DNA from: Terripilifer sp031921685 | GTDB taxonomy: Bacteria; Pseudomonadota; Alphaproteobacteria; Rhizobiales; Beijerinckiaceae | Assembly (NCBI RefSeq): GCF_031921685.1 | Contig: NZ_JAPDHU010000002.1 | Coordinates: 1,240,001-1,304,000, forward strand | Direction of reading: 5' to 3' | Length of the DNA: 64,000 nt | Shown here: positions 43,506-52,291 of the stretch, piece after piece | Layout: each line of letters begins with the position of its first letter | How positions within the stretch are numbered: position 1 is the first letter of the stretch | Notes under the pieces: generated by a model | Told to the model about the DNA's origin: nothing | The model's input: the letters and a program-made list of their open reading frames with translations, nothing else | The model's database searches: none | Program-made: the position numbers and the translations under genes

Positions 43506-44522
43506 CTATAAATTATCTTTTTTATTTCCGATCGCGCCGCGACGGCGCATGAACCAAACGGTCAGCCCGGCCGCCAGGACACAAAGCCCGAGCCCATACC
43601 AGGTACCACCGGGCGTATCCTTGAATGGCAGATCGGCGGTGTTCATGCCGAAAAAGCCGGTCACCAGCACGGCTGGCGCCAGCACAGAATTGAGGATGGT
43701 CAGCACGTAGAGATGGGCATTGGCCGAACTCTGGAGCTGGTTCGACACCTCGTCCTGCAACAGCCGCGTCCGCTCCACCAGCGCATGGGATTCGTGATGC
43801 AGGGTCTCGAACCGATGGCTGACGCGGATCACCGCCGCATGGACGGCGGAACTGAGGCTCTCGGGCCTCGCCCCTTCGAGGCGGCGCAAGATCGAATGGA
43901 CGCCGGCGAGCTTGCGCTCGATCCGCACCCCTTGGCGGCGCAAGAGGCCGAGCGCCCGTGCCTCCTTGGAACTGTCGTCGGCAAGGATACGGTCCTCGCA
44001 TGCGTCCAGCTCGTCGGCCATCCGCGTCACCGCGCCATCGAGCCCGTCGGCGATATGGTCGGCCAGGGTTTCGAACAGAGTGACCGGCGCATCGACGCTG
44101 GCCCCGGCCTCGATCGTTCGGCGCAGGGTCTCGATCGCATGGGCGGCGTGATGGCGGCCGCTCACCAGCCAACGGTCGGACAGAAGGAAGCGCAGATGAG
44201 CGAAATCGTCCCGGACGCCGTCGAAATCCTGGGCGAGATCGGGAAAGACGCCCCAGAGCACGCCCGCCTCGTGATGCATCTGCTGATGATCGCTGGAGCG
44301 CAGCATCGCCTGCAAGGCGGCCGCCGGCACGTCCTCCAGATCAGAAAGGAATTGCCGCGCCCGCACGTCAGCGAGGTTGAGATGAACCCAGATGAAACCG
44401 CGCGCCGAGGAGGACAGTTCGACGGCTGTGCAGCCGGTCAACGCACTGGCGCGGCCGCTCTCGTCGAAACGATAGGCGAAGACAACGGCTTCGCGATCGG
44501 GAGTGGAGATCTTGTCGTGCAT
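43506..44522 (-). CDS. CorA-family divalent cation transporter (ZntB-like)
   Basis: The 338-residue protein has the CorA architecture: a soluble N-terminal domain, a long helical stalk (about residues 150-270), and two C-terminal membrane segments. The pore motif GMN is in LVTGFFGMNTADLPF near residue 300. The N terminus RGFIWVHLNLADVRARQFL and the following loop resemble the ZntB branch more than classical CorA, so zinc is as likely as magnesium. It is convergent with bamE and follows the PiT gene by about 48 bases on the same strand. Confidence 0.88.
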   Translation of the reverse strand: MHDKISTPDREAVVFAYRFDESGRASALTGCTAVELSSSARGFIWVHLNLADVRARQFLSDLEDVPAAALQAMLRSSDHQQMHHEAGVLWGVFPDLAQDFDGVRDDFAHLRFLLSDRWLVSGRHHAAHAIETLRRTIEAGASVDAPVTLFETLADHIADGLDGAVTRMADELDACEDRILADDSSKEARALGLLRRQGVRIERKLAGVHSILRRLEGARPESLSSAVHAAVIRVSHRFETLHHESHALVERTRLLQDEVSNQLQSSANAHLYVLTILNSVLAPAVLVTGFFGMNTADLPFKDTPGGTWYGLGLCVLAAGLTVWFMRRRGAIGNKKDNL

Positions 44523-44570
44523 GGGAGAACACCAGCGCGGACGGCTGAACCGCCCGCGCCGGCTTGTCGA

Positions 44571-46193
44571 CTAGAAGATATGCGAGAACAGGTAATACAG
44601 GCTCGCCGAGAGCAGGATCGCCACCGGCAAGGTCAGCACCCAGGCGAGGACCAGATTGCGCACGGTCGACATCTGCAACCCGGATTTATTCGCCGCCATC
44701 GTGCCCGCCACGCCTGACGACAAGACATGCGTGGTCGAAACCGGCAGGCCGTAGTTGTCGGCGGCAAAAATCGTAGCCATCGCCACCAGTTCGGCCGAAG
44801 CACCCTGCGCGTAAGTCAGATGCGTCTTGCCGATCTTTTCGCCGACGGTGACCACGATCCGCTTCCAGCCGATCATCGTGCCGAGGCCAAGCGCGATGGC
44901 GATCGCCACTTTCACCCAGGTCGGGATGAAGCGCGTCGCCGCGTCGAGCGAGTCCTTGTACTCCTTGAGGACTTTGACATCGGCGGCGTTGAGGTCGTTT
45001 TCCTTATCCTTCATCAGGAAACGGATCGCCTCGGAGGCCAGATACATGTCGTTACGCGTATTGCCGACCGCGGCCGCCGGAATCTTGTTCATCGTGCCGT
45101 GGTCGTTGATCTGCTTCGAAATGTCCTGCAGCAGCACGGCCAGCGACGGATAAGTGCCTTCGCTGATCTTGTGCTGGGAGACATAGGCGGTCACCGCCGG
45201 ACGCGGATCGCCGATGATCGCATGGCCAAAGCCCTTCTCCTGCACCAGTTTCGCCGCCACTTCCGAACGGGTGTGGAAGGCCGCCAGTTCGTGTTCCGGC
45301 AATGAGCGGTTCAGCGCATAGGCCGTCGGCACCGTGCCGATGAGGATCAGCATGATCAGGCCCATGCCCTTCTGACCATCGTTCGAGCCATGGGCGAAGG
45401 ACACGCCGGTGCAGGTGAAGATCAGCAAGCCGCGGATCCACCACGGCGGCGGCTGATTGCCCTTCGGCGCTTCATAAAGCGCCTCGTTCTTGATCAGCAC
45501 TTTCATGGCGATCAGCAAAGCCGCGGCGAGGCAGAAGCCGACCAGCGGCGACAGCAGCAGCGCATAGCCGATCTCGGTCGCCTTCGACCAATCGACACCG
45601 GACGTGCCATCGCGTCCGCGCATCATCGCATTGGCGACGCCAACACCGATGATCGAGCCGATCAGCGTATGCGAAGACGAAGCCGGCAGGCCGAACCACC
45701 AGGTGCCAAGGTTCCAGGCGATGGCGGCGACGAGCAGCGCGAACACCATGGCGAAGCCGGCACTGCTGCCGACCTGGAGGATCAGTTCGACCGGCAGCAG
45801 CGAGACGATGCCGAAGGCCACGGCGCCTGTCGACATCAACACGCCGAGGAAGTTGAAGAAGCCCGACCACATGACCGCGAAATTGGCGGGCAGCGAATGG
45901 GTGTAGATCACCGTCGCCACCGCATTGGCGGTATCGTGGAAGCCGTTGACGAATTCGAAGCCAAGCGCGATCAGCAGCGCCACGCCGAGCAACAGGAACG
46001 GCGCCCAGGTGGTCGCCGGCACGCCCGCGTCGATGACGTCGGTGCGGATGCTCCAAGCCACATAGAAAAGACCGACCGCGATGACGCTGAACAGAATGAG
46101 CAGCGTCAGCGGATTGATCCCCGTATCGAGCGACGGCCGTTTATGTTCCGGCTGTTCCGTCGCCATGCCTCCCGGCATCGTAATATTCGTCAT
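44571..46193 (-). CDS. inorganic phosphate transporter, PiT family
   Basis: The 540-residue protein has about ten to twelve membrane segments and the two PiT signature repeats. The first is GFEFVNGFHDTANAVATVIY near residue 80, and the second is SFAHGSNDGQKGMGLIML near 265. A long hydrophilic loop (about residues 300-400) lies between the second repeat and the last segments. It is a low-affinity phosphate (or metal-phosphate) symporter. It lies between hppA and the CorA-like gene on the same strand; the terminator at 46290-46316 separates it from hppA. Confidence 0.9.
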   Translation of the reverse strand: MTNITMPGGMATEQPEHKRPSLDTGINPLTLLILFSVIAVGLFYVAWSIRTDVIDAGVPATTWAPFLLLGVALLIALGFEFVNGFHDTANAVATVIYTHSLPANFAVMWSGFFNFLGVLMSTGAVAFGIVSLLPVELILQVGSSAGFAMVFALLVAAIAWNLGTWWFGLPASSSHTLIGSIIGVGVANAMMRGRDGTSGVDWSKATEIGYALLLSPLVGFCLAAALLIAMKVLIKNEALYEAPKGNQPPPWWIRGLLIFTCTGVSFAHGSNDGQKGMGLIMLILIGTVPTAYALNRSLPEHELAAFHTRSEVAAKLVQEKGFGHAIIGDPRPAVTAYVSQHKISEGTYPSLAVLLQDISKQINDHGTMNKIPAAAVGNTRNDMYLASEAIRFLMKDKENDLNAADVKVLKEYKDSLDAATRFIPTWVKVAIAIALGLGTMIGWKRIVVTVGEKIGKTHLTYAQGASAELVAMATIFAADNYGLPVSTTHVLSSGVAGTMAANKSGLQMSTVRNLVLAWVLTLPVAILLSASLYYLFSHIF

Positions 46194-46289
46194 AGCCCGC
46201 CTCCGTGGAGTTACGGAAGCAAAACTAGACTGCCTGGAGCACAGCTTTATGAACCTGAGAGTCGCCCTGTTAATCTTTGAATAACCAAA

Positions 46290-46316
46290 GAAAAAGGCGG
46301 GGTCGCCCCCGCCTTT
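46290..46316 (-). terminator. intrinsic terminator after hppA
   Basis: Perfect 10-bp arms AAAGGCGGGG (46293-46302) and CCCCGCCTTT (46307-46316) with a 4-base loop. On the minus strand the stem is followed by a T-rich run. It begins 29 bases after the hppA stop, so the PiT gene needs its own promoter in the next 100 bases. Confidence 0.9.
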
Positions 46317-46344
46317 CCCGTGCGTTTCGCACCCGTTTCGTACG

Positions 46345-48480
46345 TTATCCGTGCGCCAGGATGGCGAGCAGCAGCAGCGCGACGATATTGGTGATCTTGA
46401 TCGCCGGATTGACGGCGGGACCCGCCGTGTCCTTGTAGGGGTCGCCGACGGTATCGCCGGTGACGGAAGCCTTGTGCGCTTCGCTGCCCTTAAGATGCTT
46501 CACGCCATCTTTGTCGATGAAGCCATCCTCGAAGCTCTTCTTGGCATTGTCCCAAGCGCCACCACCCGAGGTCATCGAAATGGCGACGAAGAGGCCGTTG
46601 ACGATGACGCCGAGCAACGAGGCGCCGAGGGCCGCGAAGGCATTGGCCTTGGAGCCGGAGATCCACAGCACGCCAAAGTAAGCGACGAGTGGCGCCAGCA
46701 CCGGCAGCAGCGACGGAATGATCATTTCCTTGATCGCTGCCTTGGTCAGCATGTCGACGGCGCGACCATAGTCGGGACGCTGCGTACCCTGCATGATGCC
46801 GGGCATTTCCTTGAACTGCCGCCGTACTTCCTCGACGACCGAACCCGCCGCGCGGCCCACCGCCGTCATGGCGATGCCACCGAACAGATACGGGATCAGG
46901 CCGCCGAAGATCAGACCGGCGACGACATAGGGGTTGGACAGGTCGAAGGAGACCGCGCCGACATCCTTGAAGTAAGGCCTGCCCTCGCTGATGAAGGCTT
47001 GCAGATCGTTCGTATAAGCGGCGAACAGCACCAGCGCGCCAAGACCCGCCGAACCGATGGCATAGCCCTTGGTGACGGCCTTGGTGGTGTTGCCGACCGC
47101 ATCGAGCGCATCGGTCGACTGACGCACTTCCTTCGGCAGGCCGGCCATTTCGGCAATGCCGCCGGCATTGTCGGTGACCGGGCCGAAGGCGTCGAGCGCC
47201 ACGATCATGCCGGCGAGGCCGAGCATGGTGGTGACGGCGATCGCCGTGCCGAAGAGACCGGCAAGCTGGTAGGTGGCAATGATGCCACCGACGATGACGA
47301 GCGCCGGCAGCGCCGTCGATTCCAGCGAGACGGCGAGACCCTGGATGACGTTGGTGCCGTGACCGGTCACCGACGACTGCGCGATCGACACGACCGGACG
47401 CTTGCCCGTGCCGGTATAGTATTCGGTGATCCAGACGATGAGGCCCGTCACCACCAGGCCGACGAGGCCACAGAGGAACAGGTTCGTGCCGGTGACCGAC
47501 AAAGTGCCGACCTTGCCGAGTTCGCCCCAGCCGACGAGCCAATGCGTCGCCAGCGCGAGACCGCCGATCGACAGCACGCCGGTGACGATGAGACCCTTGT
47601 AGAGCGCCCCCATGATCGAATTGTTGGCACCGAGCTTGACGAAATAGGTGCCGATGATCGAGGTGACGATACAGGTGGCGCAGATCGCCAGCGGATAGAG
47701 CAGCGCCGCGTTGAGGCCCGCCTGTTTGGCGAAGAAGATCGCCGCGAGCACCATGGTGGCGACGACGGTCACCGCATAGGTCTCGAACAAGTCGGCGGCC
47801 ATGCCGGCGCAATCGCCGACGTTGTCACCGACGTTGTCGGCGATGGTCGCCGGGTTGCGCGGATCGTCTTCCGGAATGCCCGCTTCGACTTTACCGACGA
47901 GGTCGGCGCCGACGTCGGCACCCTTGGTGAAGATACCACCGCCAAGACGGGCGAAGATCGAGATGAGCGAGGCGCCAAAGCCGAGCGCCACCAGAGAATC
48001 GATGACGACACGATCAGCGACCGCATGGCCGAGCGGACCGGTCAGAATCCAGTAGTAGACGGAGACGCCGAGCAGCGCGAGGCCGGCGACGAGCATGCCG
48101 GTCACCGCGCCCGCCTTGAAGGCGACGTCGAGACCGCCGGCCAGCGACTTGGTCGCCGCCTGGGCCGTGCGCACGTTGGCACGCACCGACACGTTCATGC
48201 CGATAAAGCCGGCGGCACCCGACAGCACGGCACCGATGAGGAAGCCAATGCCGACCAGCCAGCCGAGCCAATAACCGAGGGCGAGAAAGATGACGATACC
48301 GACGATGGAGATCGACAGGTATTGGCGCTTCAGATAGGCCTGCGCGCCTTCAGCCACTGCACCAGAGATTTCCTGCATGCGCTGTGAGCCAGCATCGGCT
48401 TTCATCAACGCAGAAACGGTGACAACGCCATACACGACGGACAACAGGCCGCCGATAATAATCCATAGAATTGGACTCAT
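46345..48480 (-). CDS. hppA: K+-independent proton-pumping pyrophosphatase
   Basis: The 711-residue membrane protein has about sixteen membrane segments. The pyrophosphate-binding loop DDPRNPATIADNVGDNVGD is near residues 203-222. The residue that sets cation dependence is a lysine (GNTTKA near residue 468), the mark of the K+-independent type. The C-terminal MTSGGGAWDNAKKSFEDG and ASVTGDTVGDPYKDTAGP motifs are intact. It uses pyrophosphate to pump protons, helping energy conservation in slow growth, phototrophy or acid stress. The gene is a single unit with its own terminator. Confidence 0.96.
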   Translation of the reverse strand: MSPILWIIIGGLLSVVYGVVTVSALMKADAGSQRMQEISGAVAEGAQAYLKRQYLSISIVGIVIFLALGYWLGWLVGIGFLIGAVLSGAAGFIGMNVSVRANVRTAQAATKSLAGGLDVAFKAGAVTGMLVAGLALLGVSVYYWILTGPLGHAVADRVVIDSLVALGFGASLISIFARLGGGIFTKGADVGADLVGKVEAGIPEDDPRNPATIADNVGDNVGDCAGMAADLFETYAVTVVATMVLAAIFFAKQAGLNAALLYPLAICATCIVTSIIGTYFVKLGANNSIMGALYKGLIVTGVLSIGGLALATHWLVGWGELGKVGTLSVTGTNLFLCGLVGLVVTGLIVWITEYYTGTGKRPVVSIAQSSVTGHGTNVIQGLAVSLESTALPALVIVGGIIATYQLAGLFGTAIAVTTMLGLAGMIVALDAFGPVTDNAGGIAEMAGLPKEVRQSTDALDAVGNTTKAVTKGYAIGSAGLGALVLFAAYTNDLQAFISEGRPYFKDVGAVSFDLSNPYVVAGLIFGGLIPYLFGGIAMTAVGRAAGSVVEEVRRQFKEMPGIMQGTQRPDYGRAVDMLTKAAIKEMIIPSLLPVLAPLVAYFGVLWISGSKANAFAALGASLLGVIVNGLFVAISMTSGGGAWDNAKKSFEDGFIDKDGVKHLKGSEAHKASVTGDTVGDPYKDTAGPAVNPAIKITNIVALLLLAILAHG

Positions 48481-48804
48481 TTAGCTCCGCCCTCTCCATT
48501 CACGAGGCGGACAGAAGACGCCCGCCCATTCGTGCGGCCTATCGTATTTATGTCAGCATGGTGGCCGCCAACCCCAATCGCCTATGCCAGAAAGATGCCC
48601 TAACGGCAATGATAGGCAATGGTGAAGGTGGAGAACCGCCGCTTGTTCACTGCTTTCTGGCCAAGAGGAACAGGAACCTCGCTTTGGAACCCATCCAATC
48701 TTGGGTGGGGAATCCGCCCCACCGCGGACAGCGGCGCTGCGCGATAAGAACGTTAAAATCCATTAAAATACAGATATTTACAGGAAAGGCATCGCTCCAC
48801 GATT
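48481..48804 (-). promoter_or_regulatory. intergenic region upstream of hppA, no gene seen
   Basis: These 324 bases lie between hppA and the LysR gene, both on the minus strand. No gene was recognised. A 7-bp perfect hairpin (GGTGGGG at 48704-48710, CCCCACC at 48717-48723) without T-tract may slow transcription coming from the LysR gene. The stretch 48750-48785 is AT-rich. The hppA promoter should lie here, but I cannot place it with confidence. Confidence 0.4.
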
Positions 48805-49698
48805 TTAGAGCGCCTGTGCATGCGCCCTGACCGTTTCGATGAAAGCCGTGGCGGCGGGCGAGAGCGACCTGTCCTTCGACGTAATCACCGACACGATGTG
48901 ATGGGCTTGCGGCTGCACCAGCGGGCGCAGCTCAAGCTGAAACGATTTCGCCAGTGGCGCTGCCCAGGACGGCCAGATCGATATGCCGAGGTTCGCGGCG
49001 ACCATGCCAAGAATGGTCACCATGTTGCGTACCTCGAAGCGCGGTTTCACGGCCAGTCCGGCGACCTCGAATTGACGATCCAATCTGCGGCGGGCCGCAT
49101 TGTCCTGCCGAACGGCAATCAGCGGATGCCCGGCCAGATCCTTCCAGCCCACCTTTTTCTGGGCAGCCAGCGGGTGGGACGGCGCGCAAAGCAACATCAA
49201 ATGCCCCTGGATGATAGGCGCCGAGATCAGCCCATCGTCCTGCGCGTCGAAAACGCCAAAGCCGCAATCGCACAGCGACTGCGCGACATGCGTTGAAATC
49301 TGGTGAGGGGGAAATTCGGTCACCGTGACGTGGATTCCCGGATAGGCATCCTGGAACCGGGCGATCGCCGGCGGCAGCAGCGCGACAGCCACCAGCGGCG
49401 AGGCGATGACGTTGATTTGCCCCCTGCGGCGCAGGTCGACCTCACGCGCCGCCTCTATGCCTTCGTCCAGCACCATCAGAAGACGTTCGGCATAGGGAAG
49501 AAACTCTCGGCCCGCCTCGGTCAGGGCGACCATGCGCGTCGTGCGCTTGAGAAGACGGGTTTGCAGCTCCGCCTCGAGTTCGCTGATGAGAACCGACAGC
49601 GACGATTGCGGCACGTTCAGCCGTTCGCTGGCGCGCGTGAAGCTCCTGAGACTGGCGATCTCCAAGAAGGCCCGAACTTGTCTAAGCGTCACGTTCAC
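48805..49698 (-). CDS. LysR-family transcriptional regulator
   Basis: The 297-residue protein has an N-terminal winged helix at residues 3-62 (TLRQVRAFLEIASLRSFTRA, ERLNVPQSSLSVLISELEAE, LQTRLLKRTTRMVALTEAG) and a periplasmic-binding-type effector domain. The effector is unknown. It is divergent from the amidohydrolase and binding-protein genes, the usual setting for a LysR activator of a small catabolic operon. The regulatory sites should be in the 49699-49882 region. Confidence 0.92.
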   Translation of the reverse strand: MNVTLRQVRAFLEIASLRSFTRASERLNVPQSSLSVLISELEAELQTRLLKRTTRMVALTEAGREFLPYAERLLMVLDEGIEAAREVDLRRRGQINVIASPLVAVALLPPAIARFQDAYPGIHVTVTEFPPHQISTHVAQSLCDCGFGVFDAQDDGLISAPIIQGHLMLLCAPSHPLAAQKKVGWKDLAGHPLIAVRQDNAARRRLDRQFEVAGLAVKPRFEVRNMVTILGMVAANLGISIWPSWAAPLAKSFQLELRPLVQPQAHHIVSVITSKDRSLSPAATAFIETVRAHAQAL

Positions 49699-49882
49699 CT
49701 TCGCCTCCCATCGCGCCGAAGTTTAGAGAACCCGCCTTATGGGATTCAACCTCGCCGCACGTACAAGCCCATTTATTCGAATTCCCGATAAGTTGTTCCA
49801 GACAAAATCCTTGAGCGGCGACCGTCAGGAGACAAAGTGGGTAGGACAGTCCTGTCGATGGAAGACGCCGGAACATGCGATC

Positions 49883-51292
49883 ATGAGAGCGCGGCTGATC
49901 TGTTCGTGTCATGGCCAATGGGCCTTGCACGCGCCTGCTGACGCGGCTGGGGTCGCACCGGCGCGCGACACAAGCGAGCGCCTGCCGGCGCGCGGCGAAT
50001 ATCTCATCCGCGGCGCCCATGTCTTGACGATGGATGACGCCATCGCCGACCTCCCCAAGGGCGATATCCAGATCCGCGACGGCGCCATCGTCGCCATCGG
50101 CGACAGGCTCGACGCGCCGGCCGCTGAACGGATCGACGGGAACGGCATGATCGCCCTGCCCGGCTTCGTCGATACGCACTGGCATTTGTGGAACAGCGCG
50201 CTGCGCGCCCTCGTGCGGGCCGACGACAAAGCCGACGGCTATTTTCCGGTCACGCTCCGCCTCGGACCACTCTGCACGCCGGAGGACGCGCGCCGCTCCG
50301 TCCGCTTGGGTCTCGCCGAAGCCTTGGTGTCCGGCATCACCACCGTGCATGACTGGTCGCATAATATCCGCACACCGGATCATGCCGATGCGGAAATCGG
50401 GGCCTTACGTTCGACGGGCCTGCGCGCGCATTTCTCCTATGGATGGGGACAGGACCTCCCCCTGACGGCGCCGATGAACACCGCCGATCTCGCGCGCGTG
50501 GCACGAGACTGGTCGGACGAAAATGGCCTTCTTTCCCTCGGCGCGGCGGTTCGCACACCCGTTGCCAATCCACGGGGCATCGTGCCTGTCGATATTCTGC
50601 GCGGCGAATATGACGCCATACGCGCGCTGGGCCTGCCGATCACCATGCACGCGCGACCCGGCGTGGTCTCGGTCCTCGATGACAACGGCCTGCTTGGCAA
50701 GGACGTGCAGCTCGTCCACCCGCAAGGCCTGTCGATACCGGAACGCAAACGCGTGGCCGAAACGGGCACACGCTTCTCCTGCTCGCCCGTCATCGAAATG
50801 CATTACGCCCAGGCGACGCGCGGCGAAATCCAGTTTCAGGAACTGGAAGAAGACGGCATCCAGCAAAGCCTCTCGGTCGACTCCTCGGCCGCCTCAGCCA
50901 ACGCCGACTTCTTTGCCTGCATGCGTGCGCTGCTGTGGTCGCACAAGCAACGTTTCGGCACCACCAAACCGCTGACGCCAAGGCGCCTGCTGGCGCTTGC
51001 CACCATTGACGGCGCGCGCGACCTCGGCCTCGCCGACAAGATCGGTTCGCTGACACCAGGCAAGCGCGCCGATCTCATTCTCGTGCGCACGGGCGACGTC
51101 AACATGGCACCCGTCATCAATCCCTATTTCGCGCTCGTCTATTCGGCTCAACCCGCCAATATCGACACCGTCATGGTCGATGGACGCATTCTGCGCCGCA
51201 AGGGAGAATTCACAGCGCTCGATCAAGACCAGGTCGTCCGCGAAGCCACCGACAGCATCACCCAATTAAGAGCGCGCGCATCCCGCGCATAA
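49883..51292 (+). CDS. amidohydrolase-family protein (TrzA/AtzA-like)
   Basis: The product has about 469 residues from ATG 49883; the frame is open from 49739, but that part overlaps the divergent promoter region. The core begins YLIRGAHVLTMDD. Metal ligands are the HxH in PGFVDTHWHLWNSALRAL, a His in ITMHARPGVVSVL, a His in QLVHPQGLSIPE and an Asp in SLSVDSSAASANADFF. The acidic residue that commonly follows the third histidine in deaminases (HxxE) is not evident. The C-terminal LADKIGSLTPGKRADLILV is intact. It probably hydrolyses a cyclic or amide-bearing compound carried to the cell by the next gene product. The first 36 residues are atypical. Confidence 0.82.
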   Translation: MRARLICSCHGQWALHAPADAAGVAPARDTSERLPARGEYLIRGAHVLTMDDAIADLPKGDIQIRDGAIVAIGDRLDAPAAERIDGNGMIALPGFVDTHWHLWNSALRALVRADDKADGYFPVTLRLGPLCTPEDARRSVRLGLAEALVSGITTVHDWSHNIRTPDHADAEIGALRSTGLRAHFSYGWGQDLPLTAPMNTADLARVARDWSDENGLLSLGAAVRTPVANPRGIVPVDILRGEYDAIRALGLPITMHARPGVVSVLDDNGLLGKDVQLVHPQGLSIPERKRVAETGTRFSCSPVIEMHYAQATRGEIQFQELEEDGIQQSLSVDSSAASANADFFACMRALLWSHKQRFGTTKPLTPRRLLALATIDGARDLGLADKIGSLTPGKRADLILVRTGDVNMAPVINPYFALVYSAQPANIDTVMVDGRILRRKGEFTALDQDQVVREATDSITQLRARASRA

Positions 51293-51310
51293 TCCCAAGG
51301 GAGGGAATGA

Positions 51311-52288
51311 ATGATCCTGCGAAAATTATGGCTTTCCGCTTTCGTCGTTCTTGCCTCGTCGAGCCTGACGGCGGCGCAGACCTATCCGACCAAACTCGTG
51401 CGCATCATCGTGCCTTACGCGCCGGGCGGTGGCATTGATGCCTTTGCTCGCGCCATCGCCGAAGGTCTGTCGCCCAAATGGGGACAGTCGGTCATTGTCG
51501 AAAACAAGCCGGGGGCCTCGACCTTTCTTGGCACCACGCAAGTCGCCAAAGCGGCGCCCGATGGACACACGCTGCTCCTGACCAGCGAGTCGACAATCAC
51601 CAGCAATCCATTTCTTTTCGCCAGCCTGCCTTATGATATAAGCCGTGAACTGACACCGATCAGCCAGCTCGTCAGCCTGCCGCAAATGGTCGTGGCGAAT
51701 ACGAGCGTCGCGGCGGCTTCGATCAAGGAGCTGGTGGAGCAAGCGCGCAAGGATTCAAGCAGGCTCAATTATGCATCCTATGGATCCGGCAGCCTGCCGC
51801 ATTTGTTCTTCGAAGGTCTCAACAAGACGACTGGCGCCAGCATCGCTCAGGCGCCCTACAAGGGCATCATTCCCGCGGTCGCCGCGACGGCAGGCGGCGA
51901 AGTTCAATTGACGCTGGTCGGCACCGCCCTGGCACAGCCGCAGATGCAGGCCGGGCGCATCAAGCCTTTGGCGGTCGTGGGCGACAGACGCCTGCCGGAA
52001 CTGCCGCAGGTGATGACATTGACGGAGGCCGGCCTTGGCGAGATCGATCCCGGCGTCTCCTGGTTCGGTCTCTTCATGACCGGCGGATCACCTGCCGGCC
52101 TGCCGGAGAAAATCGCCAAGGATGTCGCCGATCTCTTCGCCGATCCCGCCGTGCGCGACAAATATGTCACCGCGCGCGCCATGACGCCGATCTTCTCAAC
52201 GCCTCAAGCCTTCAGCGAGTTGATCATCACCGACATGCAGCGGATGGAACGGCTGATCAAGCTTACCGGCGCGAAAGGCGAGCAATAG
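51311..52288 (+). CDS. Bug/TctC-family periplasmic substrate-binding protein
   Basis: The 325-residue protein has a signal peptide ending near LTAAQ. Family motifs are KLVRIIVPYAPGGGIDAFAR, WGQSVIVENKPGASTFLGTT and VAKAAPDGHTLLLTSESTIT, with a C-terminal LPEKIAKDVADLFADPAVR. These Bug proteins bind carboxylates and other small anions for tripartite tricarboxylate transporters. The membrane subunits TctA and TctB are absent here. It follows the amidohydrolase by 18 bases with a GGGAGGGA ribosome-binding site, so they form one operon. Confidence 0.92.
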   Translation: MILRKLWLSAFVVLASSSLTAAQTYPTKLVRIIVPYAPGGGIDAFARAIAEGLSPKWGQSVIVENKPGASTFLGTTQVAKAAPDGHTLLLTSESTITSNPFLFASLPYDISRELTPISQLVSLPQMVVANTSVAAASIKELVEQARKDSSRLNYASYGSGSLPHLFFEGLNKTTGASIAQAPYKGIIPAVAATAGGEVQLTLVGTALAQPQMQAGRIKPLAVVGDRRLPELPQVMTLTEAGLGEIDPGVSWFGLFMTGGSPAGLPEKIAKDVADLFADPAVRDKYVTARAMTPIFSTPQAFSELIITDMQRMERLIKLTGAKGEQ

Positions 52289-52291
52289 CCG

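Noticed and set aside
46351..48387. 678-codon open frame antisense to hppA
   Set aside because: It is rich in Asp, Arg, His and Gly without motifs and lies wholly over hppA, which has clear family motifs. Long antisense frames are common in GC-rich genes.
48704..48723. Hairpin as intrinsic terminator of the LysR gene
   Set aside because: The 7-bp stem is perfect, but no T-tract follows on either strand and it is 80 bases past the stop codon.
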